A stretch of 64,000 nucleotides of DNA, taken from the NCBI GenBank assembly GCA_949316495.1, contig OX439001.1:27677386-27741385 (forward strand), given 5' to 3'. Both the position numbers and the translations under genes were made by a program. The stretch comes from Amphiduros pacificus (lineage: Eukaryota; Annelida; Polychaeta; Phyllodocida; Hesionidae). Positions 1 to 11,100 of the stretch are shown one piece after another. Positions within the stretch are counted from its first letter, which is position 1, and each line of letters begins with the position of its first letter. Under the pieces are notes generated by a model. That model did no database searches and was not told where the DNA came from. It saw nothing but the letters and a program-made list of their open reading frames with translations.

Positions 1-544
1 CTACTGAAGAGGTTTGTGATATTTTTGGATTTTGACAGTTTTGTTTATAATGATATCCAAATATTTTTAACTACCATCATGGTAGTACTATGAAAATGAC
101 AGATAAACTTATGCAAGGAGCACCAAATATTAGCTGGTCAACAACACTGTACCCTCAGCATTCAAACCTATTTATTTGTACAGAGATTAAAACACACATA
201 TTTACCATAGGTAATAACTTAGTATTTTGTTCAACAGATTAATTAAAAAGACAATATCTTACTAGTATATAATACCAGTTTGTATTAACAATGAGAGCTT
301 TCTATAATGGATGGTTTTCATACACACTTGATTAAAATCTATGGGTCTATTAACACTGCATTATGGATAAATAAACAAAGTTACTCACATCAACAGCAAC
401 CATGGACAATCTGATAATTCAAGTTGTTTATTTTAAGAATAAACATAGTAAAGAATACATCTACCAATCAACCATATGCTCAGGCAATCTATCCAGACCC
501 AGGAAATATACAAGGCATCACTCCAATCTCCAGGAAAACCAACA
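1..544. other. AT-rich DNA, nothing recognised
   Basis: No open frame, splice pattern, RNA gene or repeat could be supported here. Confidence 0.5.
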
Positions 545-1650
545 ATGACTGTGGGATAAGCCATGCGTCTGTCCCTGCCAGGAAGACTAACAATAATTGA
601 CCCAGGATGATAAAGGGATCTGTCCTTTACAGTGACAACAACATTGACCCAGGATGATAAAAGGATCTGTCTTTTACAGTGACACCAACATTGACCCAGG
701 ATGATAAAGGGATCTGTCCTTTACAGTGACACCAACATTGACCCAGGATGATAAAGGGATCTGTCCTTTACAGTAACACCAACATTGACCCAGGATGATA
801 AAGGGATCTGTCCTTTACAGTAACACCAACATTGACTCAGGATGATAAAGGGATCTGTCCTTTACAGTGACACCAACATTGACCCAGGATGATAAAGGGA
901 TCTGTCCTTTACAGTAACACCAACATTGACTCAGGATGATAAAGGGATCTGTCTTTTACAGTGACACCAACATTGACCCAGGATGATAAAGGGATCTGTC
1001 CTTTACAGTGACACCAACATTGACCCAGGATGATAAAGGGATCTGTCCTTTACAGTAACACCAACATTGACTCAGGATGATAAAGGGATCTGTCCTTTAC
1101 AGTGACACCAACATTGACCCAGGATGATAAAGGGATCTGTCCTTTACAGTAACACCAACATTGACTCAGGATGATAAAGGGATCTGTCTTTTACAGTGAC
1201 ACCAACATTGACCCAGGATGATAAAGGGATCTGTCCTTTACAGTGACACCAACATTGACCCAGGATGATAAAGGGATCTGTCCTTTACAGTAACACCAAC
1301 ATTGACCCAGGATGATAAAGGGATCTGTCCTTTACAGTAACACCAACATTGACTCAGGATCATGAATGCATCTGTCCCTTACAGGAAAACCAACATTGAC
1401 CCAGGATCATTAAGGGATCTGTCCTTTACAGTAACACCAACATTGACTCAGGATCATGAATGCATCTGTCCCTTACAGGAAAACCAACATTGACCCAGGA
1501 TCATTAAGGGATCAGTCTTCCGTAGAAATACCAACAATGATCCAGCATTTGTCCTTTTACAGGAATACCAACGCTGACCCAGGTCATTAAAGGCACCTGT
1601 ACTCTACAAAAAAAACCCCAAAAAACCAACATTGACCCAGGATGTCCAAC
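545..1650. repeat. minisatellite, 47 bp unit, about 23 copies
   Basis: The unit centres on CCAGGATGATAAAGGGATCT and then GTCCTTTACAG. Period 47 is seen from 596 to 643 to 690 and onwards. Outer units are diverged and central units nearly identical, as expected for an array that expands from the middle. Every unit carries a TCCTTTACAG acceptor-like string on the plus strand, but no exon is visible nearby. Confidence 0.95.
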
Positions 1651-2618
1651 GTCCCTGAGTCTATGTATATCACAACTTTATTCAGGCATTTGATACTTGA
1701 CATTACCAGCAAAGTATTAAGGTTATAGTCAACCGTGATGATTTGTATGGTCATGGCCTTTATTCACTAACACAAAATGATACCTTGACAATCTTGTGTT
1801 AAAAAACAAAATATGTGATGTCTATTCATGTACACATTATCCATAACAGGTTTTAACCATGAGAGGTCATCAACCTTTTTAATTATTTAAGAGCAGGCGG
1901 GCAATCATATTATAAAGGTTATCATTTCAATCTGGGATATTCTATATCTCATAATAATTTTAACAGCACCTGTCCTCTATAAGACAAACACTAACCAACA
2001 CTGTGCTTTACAGAAGGACCAACAATGACCCAATATAACCCATGTATTTGTCCTTCAATGGAGGATCAATATGGATTCAGGATAACCTATAATTTTATCC
2101 TTTACTGGAGGATAAAGAAAGTTGATGTGATCAAAGTTATGTATATATTACCCATGATGCAGTGCTATGTTTGTGCAATTACAACCTCTTGTGGCTTCCA
2201 CACTTCAAAAATGAAGTATTTCTGCCAAAATTCTACTCAGTTAGTATAAATATTATATCAATCAAAATCTCTTCTTTGAATTAAATTTCACAAATCATTA
2301 ATTAATTCTAATTACAAAAAAAAAATCAAAGATGAAAATTTAAAGGTGAACTTTAAAATTTAGAATGAGAGTATCAAGGCTTATTCAACATCTTAGAAAT
2401 AAGGTCAATACAGGAAACATTATCCCCAGGCTCAAACAGCTTTTATCACTATTGGGACATAGTTGATTCTGCACTAGTTACTCATACATTTGTTGGAGAC
2501 ATTAAATTTACTTTTAAGGTATGAATCTTTCTTCTCTTCTGCAAGATAAACATAAAATAGTAAATTTTCTTGAATCGGCGTGTAAATGGTGATTTTGGTT
2601 ATGATAGCTGTCTCCAGT
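1651..2618. other. AT-rich spacer, nothing recognised
   Basis: A 74-codon open frame at 2025-2249 has no similarity I recognise and includes decayed copies of the neighbouring array wording (CTTTACAGAAGGACCAAC), so it is not called as a gene. Confidence 0.5.
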
Positions 2619-3665
2619 CAGTTAGCATGGTAGTGTTTTAGAATCACAAATGTGGGAGTCCGCATGGTAGTGTCCTTGGTATGCTAGAAGCATGGTAGTA
2701 CCTCAGGCTTACTGTTTGCTAGTTAGCATGGTAGTGTCCTTGGTATGCTAGAAGCATGGTAATACCTCAGGCTTACTGTTTGCTAGTTAGCATGGTACTG
2801 CCCTTGGTATGCTAGAAGCATGGTAGTACCTCAGGCTTACTGTTTGCTAGTTAGCATGGTACTGCCCTTGGTATGCTAGAAGCATGGTAGTACCTCTGGC
2901 TTACTGTTTCTAGTTAGCATGGTACTGCCCTTGGTATGCTAGAAGCATGGTAGTACCTCAGGCTTACTGTTTGCTAGTTAGCATGGTACTGCCCTTGGTA
3001 TGCTAGAAGCATGGTAGTACCTCAGGCTTACTTTTTCTAGTTAGCATGGTACTGCCCTTGGTATGCTAGAAGCATGGTAGTACCTCAGGCTTACTGTTTG
3101 CTAGTTAGCATGGTAGTGTCCTTGGTATGCTAGAAGCATGGTAGTACCTCAGGCTTACTGTTTGCTAGTTAGCATGGTAGTGTCCTTGGTATGCTAGAAG
3201 CATGGTAATACCTCAGGCTTACTGTTTGCTAGTTAGCATGGTAGTGTCCTTGGTATGCTAGAGGCATGGTAGTACCTCAGGCTCACTGTTTGCTAGTTAG
3301 CATGGTAGTGTCCTTGGTATGCTAGAGGCATGGTAGTACCTCAGGCTCACTGTTTGCTAGTTAGCATGGTACTGCCCTTGATATGCTAGAAGCATGGTAG
3401 TACCTCAGCCTTACTGTTTGCTAGTTAGCATGGTACTGCCCTTGGTATGCTAGAGGCATGGTAGTACCTCAGCCTTACTGTTTGCTAGTTAGCATGGTAG
3501 TGTCCTTGGTATGCTAGAGGCATGGTAGTACCTCAGGCTCACTGTTTGCTAGTTAGCATGGTACTGCCCTTGGTATGCTAGAGGCATGGTAGTACCTCAG
3601 GCTCACTGTTTGCTAGTTAGCATGGTACTGCCCTTGGTATGCTAGAGGCATGGTAGTACCTCTAT
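2619..3665. repeat. minisatellite, 64 bp unit, about 16 copies
   Basis: The unit holds TTAGCATGGTAGTGTCCTTG and later GGTAGTACCTCAGGC. The start-to-start distance is 64 (2723 to 2787). Two variants, GTAGTGTCC and GTACTGCCC, alternate in blocks, showing block amplification. Confidence 0.95.
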
Positions 3666-3799
3666 GTGCAAGTATGCTTGGTATTGTCCTGAGATCTCTG
3701 TGTGCTTGTAGGTGTGGTAGTGCCCTTGGCTTGCTAGTGAGCAGGGTATTTCTCTGTGTGTTCTTGTGAGTATGATATTGTCTTCTAGTCAGATTGGTA

Positions 3800-4145
3800 G
3801 TGCTAGTCAGCAAGGTAGTGCCCTGGATATGCTAGTCAGCAAAGTAGTGCCCTGGATATGCTAGTCAGCAAGGTAGTGCCCTGGATATGCTAGTCAGCAA
3901 GGTAGTGCCCTGGATATGCTAGTCAGCAAGGTAGTGCCCTGGATATGCTAGTCAGCAAGGTAGTGCCTTGGATATGCTAGTCAGCAAGGTAGTGCCCTGG
4001 ATATGCTAGTCAGCAAGGTAGTGCCCTGGATATGCTAGTCAGCAAGGTAGTGCCCTGGATATGCTAGTCAGCAAGGTAGTGCCCTGGATATGCTAGTCAG
4101 CAAGGTAGTGCCCTGGATATGCTAGTCAGCAAGGTAGTGCCCTTA
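3800..4145. repeat. minisatellite, 29 bp unit, about 12 copies
   Basis: The unit is GCTAGTCAGCAAGGTAGTGC followed by a CCTGGATAT ending; period 29 (3860 to 3889). It shares CTAG..GCA.GGTAGTGCC with the 64 bp array next to it, so the two may have a common origin. 3666-3799 holds decayed intermediates. Confidence 0.95.
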
Positions 4146-7100
4146 GTGTGTTCATAAGCATGGTTGTACCTTGGGAGTATCAGTAAGCAAATTTGTTACC
4201 TTGGATCAATGTGTGCTAATCAACAAGCATTACACTGCCCTGAGTAGCTTGTCAGCATGATTTTAAAAGATGATTGTGCTAATTGGCATACAAGTCTCTT
4301 TAACCTGTAAATGATGTTTTTTCTATTTAAAAAAAAATCTTTATAACACTCTCTTTATCAGAGTTAAACAATTTGATTCTTGCCTGTCTGTCATAATCAT
4401 TTCATGTATTGAATAAAGTTTAATTCACTCAATCAACACATATTAAAATTGTGATCATGTTTCATGCTGAGTCTATTGGTTCACGTCATCCATGACCAGT
4501 ACTTGGTATGGACTGAACTTAACACATTACAATTCATTCTCCCAGATAAAGTAATCCTATCAAACTACAATCATGACAGGTGAGAAACAACATGATCATA
4601 ACTAAACTAACAAAAGGGATTCATATGTCTTTGTCTCTGACCACTCATCCTATGTCACATTTATCTATATTATGTACATACATATTTACACTTCTAGCAA
4701 AGCAACATTACAAAACAATTATGACTAGGGCTGCTGATTATGAGTTTTTAATATTACCATGGTTACTGTGGGTTTGATATCTACACATCTATATTATTTC
4801 AAAGCATACGGTTAAAATTTCTACAAGTTGAGTAGGCAACATGTTGTTGCATTGCACTTCAGCATTTCACATCATTGTACATGTATAATACAAGTAGAGG
4901 TAAAATAAAAGGTCCTCAATCAATACTGTAAATATTTACTATGGTATACCATAATGTTCACATTTTAACCAGTCTTTAACAGTTAAATCTCTTCTTCTAC
5001 TCTTGTTGGTCTCATAGCTAAACTGCCAACATGCACAATATTAATAACAAAAATCTGACCAAAACATCATTGTAACAGAAATTCAAATTTTAAAGGAATT
5101 TGTGGTGTTAAAAAAGATATAACAAATGAATTTATGTTTTAAAAAGAACTGTATGGGATGATTTATTCTCTTACATATAAGCAGTTTAATCAAACATTTT
5201 AAACATGAATGTGAAAAAATACAATGCCATTGCCATTGCATGGCATTATCTGCTCGTGCATATCTTGTAAGTGGCACAATATGGTCCAGAACTGGCCTTA
5301 CAGGACTCCATATCAAACCCTTACAAGACTATTTGGTCAGATTCTTGCATGGATAAACTGACATTTTGTTCAAACTGGTAAGACAAATGATTCTGGTGTG
5401 TTACCTTTTTACAATATTTCTTTTTAATTTGGCATTGCTTTACATGCTCATGCAACTGCCAGATAAAATTATTTGAGTAAACAAAACTAGTGATTTTGAC
5501 CATCTTTACCCATGCCCTAAAATCGGATTGGCCCAGAAAGCTGCCATTAGTAGCAGAGATTAACCTTGCACCACTCAGACTGCAGGGCACAGGTACTAGC
5601 TGGATCCATCCTGATCATCTGGCAAATGCCATATCTTCATTTTGAACAAGAAAACCATATCCTTTGAATAATCATGTAAAATTATTGGTACACAGATATA
5701 AATAAGATTATTGGTTCTAAATAAAAGTATTTGAACGTAATATTTTTTTCCAAACAAGGAATCTCTGAACTGAGATATATGTTTTTATACTCTTTAGATA
5801 TCCTCCCGTTATATTGAACAATATGTAATGGGTTCACACGAGTAATCTTAATATGTGTTCATATTTCATGTATCAAACATAGGCCAATGGCCTAAGAGCT
5901 ATGCTGATTATTGTTATTTTGTAATATTTGCGACCATTTTCCGAAAATGCCTGCAAATTGCTTCATAAATATTCATTTAAATCCTTTTCTGAGCAGACAA
6001 TGAGATCAACAATTTAAAATGCACACTACATGTTGAATATAGCCCCAAAAATTTTGTTATCTCAATTTCCATTGACTAAAATTGTTCATGTTATTCAAAT
6101 TGGCAGCCTCACTGACAACTCATTGATAGTTCAAAAATCATAAAAAATGGAAAAATTCTAAGCTCATGTGAAATAGATAGAATTGGTCCCCTGAAAATAC
6201 ATCTTACCTACTAATAGCTATGAACTCCAACCAGTGGTTTTAGTGGAAAAGACGGACAGAGAGAATGACAAAAACATTTTCCCCATCCCTGCAGAAGCTA
6301 TACTGACATAATCAGCATAGATAATAAAAACAGAACTAAACACTATTCCTTTATCTTATCTCTCATAACTCAATACTCATCAGCTTGTGAGAGAAAAACT
6401 CATAAAACAGTAAAAAAAAATTAAAATAACAATACACCAGAAAATAGTTTCTGGTTGGCGGTTGTAAATTGTGCCAGTTTGAGCTTTAAATTGACATTGA
6501 ACTTTGTAACTTGTAACAAAGAATAACTCTTAAGTGACTGTTTGCACCATTTATATCATAGACTCAAACAAAATCCCCGCTGCAATGCTACTCATCTGAA
6601 AATTATACATTTTCAAAAGGATAAAAATGCTAGGCCAACATTTTGTTGTGCATGACTATGACCAAATGAGGTCATGCAATGTCAGCATATGGTGTGATTG
6701 TGAAAAATAATTATGTAAAAAGTCTAGTGTGATAAATGCATGTTTTGGCCCAACTACCGGTATAATAAACAGCATCAAATGTTATTCACACCATAATCAT
6801 GGAGATATCACTAAAGCCAGAAATCTGCTGATGATTGGGGAACTTCTATTTACAAAAGGATAATAAATAACCACATATCATTAACAAAACCAAATATATT
6901 GGTAATATACAGATCTACCATGTTTTTAATTCATCTTAAATATGCATTTAAAACTTTACTAACCATTTTTGGTGGACTTATTGATATTGGCAAATAGGAA
7001 AACATACTTTCAAGAAATAAAAAAATTCAGATTTTTGTTCTTTTCATAAAATAGCAAGCTTTCAATTTTATTCTTGCCTATCCATTATTTTTTTTAAACA

Positions 7101-8066
7101 CTCTCCCATTGCCATAATTCTCCTGCTTCAGCAAGGACTGCAGGGTGCTGTTCAATGCAGGCTTTGTATAATCTCTGGGTTTAATTAGTAACTGGTTTTG
7201 AATACTAATATCTGATATCAACAACTGAAAGTCAAATATCTGGTACATTTTACACTTGCAGGTATTGTGTTGCTATTGTATTTACACTGTCTGTTAGCTT
7301 TATAATTCAATGAATGTTCTCTGCAATCATTCATTGTCTGGAAACAGAAGAGTTTGCCAGTGCTGTCCCAATTTAACCTGAAGCAATGGGGGAAACTTGT
7401 TCAAAATTTGTGTCAATCAAAGTCTGGTTCATGTAATGTGTAAACATTTTTCTCTGATGGCCTGTTTGCCCAAGTCAGATGTTGTGTGCAGTGCATATTT
7501 CATTGCTGATTACAACCTTATATTGGTTACAACAGATAATAACACAGACTTAACATAGCAGCTTCCTATATGCCCGATGGCTACTGGGTACAGCACAATT
7601 TACCCATCCATTGTCTCCATGGGGATCACTCTCCTAGGTCAAGTCCACTATAGCCTTCCATGTTGTGTTTTCATATGCTATTACCACTCTCCTTTCAGCT
7701 GCAATCCAGCACAACATTCTCCCAAACAGAAGTATGCCTGTTACCACTCTTCTTCATGTCACAATTTCACTGCAGCACTTCCTATCTTGTCCATATATGC
7801 TGCTACTACTCTTCATTTTGCTTCACATTCTAGCATAACAATCTCTCCTGTCTGTGTTGTGCTGTTATCACTCTTCTTTATGGTATGCTATCTGCCATTA
7901 TTTCCCTTTATCAGAAAAATATCTCCTCACAACAAAACAAACTGCTATAATACAAATCATGTTTTCATTGCTCAAATTGTTTCTTAGAATATTTCCTAGT
8001 AAATCAAAGAGGATTTGAACAGTACAAGATAAGCTCCTTTGGGATAAGAAATATTCTTCTTTCTCT
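4146..8066. other. AT-rich DNA, possible CUEDC1 3' UTR at the right end
   Basis: No gene recognised. A decayed tandem repeat of about 62 bp lies at 7670-7885 (units begin ATGCTATTACCACTCT, ATGCCTGTTACCACTCT, ATGCTGCTACTACTCT). If the last CUEDC1 exon is right, its 3' UTR begins at 8066 and runs leftwards. Confidence 0.4.
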
Positions 8067-8177
8067 CTATACAACATCAAATGGGTCAGCTTTGTTTCTG
8101 GTGATCACTACATCTGGGCTGTATAGAGGGCGCTGTATAGTCATGTGGTTTGGCACAGATGATAGACTTGATGCACT
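8067..8177 (-). CDS. CUEDC1: probable last coding exon of CUEDC1
   Basis: On the minus strand a good acceptor (TTTGTGTATTTCAG) at 8178-8191 opens a 36-codon frame ending in TAG at 8067-8069. The peptide starts SASSLSSVPNHMTIQRP and ends NKADPFDVV. It joins in phase 0 to the phase 0 donor of the STANLL exon (12805). Base composition is coding-like compared with its surroundings. The human C-terminus is not clearly similar, so the exon rests on splice signals, phase and open frame. It could instead be the end of an unrelated gene, but no other minus-strand exon is visible between 8.2 and 11.5 kb. Confidence 0.5.
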   Translation of the reverse strand, partial: SASSLSSVPNHMTIQRPLYSPDVVITRNKADPFDVV

Positions 8178-11100
8178 CTGAAATACACAAACCATATAAA
8201 TCAACATATATCTAGCATTTTTACACTTTTGAAAATTCTTGAAAATAGTATTTTAAAAATTTATCATATTAGACTGTTTTGTATTGTTTTACAACAGAAT
8301 GATATTACTATTGAAGATTACCAGAACATATTGTTGCCGTTCTCACTCAGAGTAAGATATATTATATTTATAGGGCACAATAATTTACTGCAGTGTATAT
8401 CATGCTGATTTCATGCAACATCAGTGCTTCAAACACATGCGTCACATCTATTATATTCGCAGACAAATCATCAAAAAACCAAAGCAGTGGATACAATACT
8501 GGAATATTAAATCAATTTGTGACTTCGCACCTCAGGTTAACAGCATGCCTTGTACATGAGGTTTGGCTAGACCACTATCAATGTATGTTAATATTCTACC
8601 AATCAACCAAATATTTAACCCAAATACAGATATGATTCCAGACATAATTTGGATCCTGTCATCTAATACATGTACAACAAATAACAAAGAAGCCTGGATT
8701 TTAGTTATTATTTCAAAGGGAGTATACAGTTTTCCATACAATGCAAGATTAACATTCCCCTTTTCTGGATTTGTTTATTATTTCAAAACATTGGTAAGTA
8801 AAACCTAACATGCAAACAAATAAGTCTCTTCCGTCAACTCCTCTAACTTTGTTCGCCTCTTTCTTAATGTATTCGTCAAATGACAGAGTTAACCATGCTT
8901 TAATTAGTTAAGATATAGGTAGAAAGAACCATGGGGAAAAGCATGTGGTGCTGATGGAGCAAAAAACTTTAGAAATTGTTGAAAAATGGAAAATTTCTCT
9001 TTCTATAAGATATTGAAATATAAATCTAGTATAACTATAAGATATTGAAATATAAATCTAGTAGTATCTATAAATTGTAGAGTGTTGCTGTCATCTATTG
9101 TTAACACATTTTGAAATATTTAATTTATAATTTGATAAAATATAATTGTCCTCTGTTGTTAATCTGTACTTTACTTATCTTTTAGGCAACTTTAGAAAAT
9201 ATCAAACAATTTTCTCGAAGTATAAACTTTAACGACCACATGATACTCCAACCTTAGGTCTTTTTTGGTCCACTGGCAAAAGTATAAATAAATTAATTGG
9301 TGATCATAACGTTCAACAGCTGAAACCAAAGTCCATAATTTGGAAATAAATGAAACAACTGTAATAACTTATCAAGAATTCAAGGTGTTTTACTATGTGG
9401 ATGGTACCTAAGAGAAGGTGGTACATAGCCTTTGGTACCTAAGATAAAGGTACATAGCCTTTGGTAGATTTGCTTGATGAACCTGCGACTGAAGATGGGC
9501 CACGCCCCTGCAATATCACAATAGATCATTACAGACTAAACGGTCATTTAAATGGTTGTATAATTGTTCACACAGACTGGTCTGTCATTTCTCTACACAT
9601 TGGTTTCCACGCTTCAAGCCTGGATGATCAAAACTGCATAACAGTGTACCATTCTGAATCCTTTATGATGAATAATTCCCACATTGAGTGCAAATTTTAC
9701 CATAGACTTTCCAAATGATGTGCCTGAAATTTTACCTGAATATATTATTTGAGCAGTTTGCACTTTCAGGTTCAAAATGTCTCAACTGACACGTGCAAGA
9801 CAACAACAGTATCATGTGTTATATTTTTATGTATCATGAAGTGGACAAATTGTTGATCTGATATATCAGGCTAGTTGTGAAAGTGCTATATGTAATCAGA
9901 ATGCATGATGCCAGCTATGCAAAAATACTGCAGACCTATGCAGTCCATATGTCTAATCTCATCTGTTAAAATAAAATCTTCATGTCATGAAGTAAACTGA
10001 AGGTAACTTGTAAGTGGAGCTACAGCTGGGTTGGTCTTTTTATCAAAGGGAACAGTGGGTTTTCTGTAAAGGGCTACACCTGTGTGCATGTGTCAGGTCT
10101 TGCAACCCAGGGGTACAAAGTATGGCCAGTAAGTCAGAAGCAACAGTTTAAGGGGCACAGAGAAGACTATTGTGTGAGGAGTTACAGCTAGTTCCTTATA
10201 TTATGGAGATTTGGTCAGTTTTTGTGTCAGGCAATTCAACTGGAGCTTGGTCAGGTGTGTCAACATCAAGGTCAAGGTCTAGAATTGGCCCTTGTGTCGA
10301 CAGCCAGAACCTTGTGTCAAGATCTACACTTGGCCCTTGTGTTGACATCAAGGTCCTTGTGTCAAGATCTACTTGGCCCTTGTGTTCATATTAAGGTCAT
10401 TGTGTCAAGATCTAAACTTGGCCCTTGTGTCGACATCAAGGTCATTGTGTCAAGATCAAATCTTGGCCCTTGTGTTGATATCAAGGTCATTGTGTCAAGA
10501 TCTAAACTTGGCCCTTGTGTTGACATCAAGGTCATTGTGTCAAGATCAAAACTTGGCCCTTGTGTTGATATCAAGGTCATTGTGTCAAGATCTAAACTTG
10601 GCCCTTGTGTCGACAACAAGGTCATTGTGTCAAGATCAAAACTTGGCCCTTGTGTTGATATCAAGGTCATTGTGTCAAGATCTACACTTGGCCCTTGTGT
10701 CGACATCAAGGTCATTGTGTCAAGATCAAAACTTGGCCCTTGTGTTGATATCAAGGTCATTGTGTCAAGATCTAAACTTGGCCCTTGTGTCGACATCAAG
10801 GTCATTGTGTCAAGATCAAAACTTGGCCCTTGTGTTGATATCAAGGTCATTGTGTCAAGATCTACACTTGGCCCTTGTGTCGACATCAAGGCCATTGTGT
10901 CAAGATCAAAACTTGGCCCTTGTGTTGATATCAAGGTCATTGTGTCAAGATCTAAACTTGGCCCTTGTGTTGACATCAAGGTCATTTTGTCAAGATCTAT
11001 CCTTAGCTCTTGTGTCAATATCAAGGTCATTGTGTCAAGATATACCCTTAGCCCTTCTAGAATTGACCCTTGTGCCACAGCCAAGCCCAATATCAATATC

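Noticed and set aside
7577-7987. 136-codon frame
   Set aside because: Covers a decayed 62 bp tandem repeat and has no domain-like sequence.
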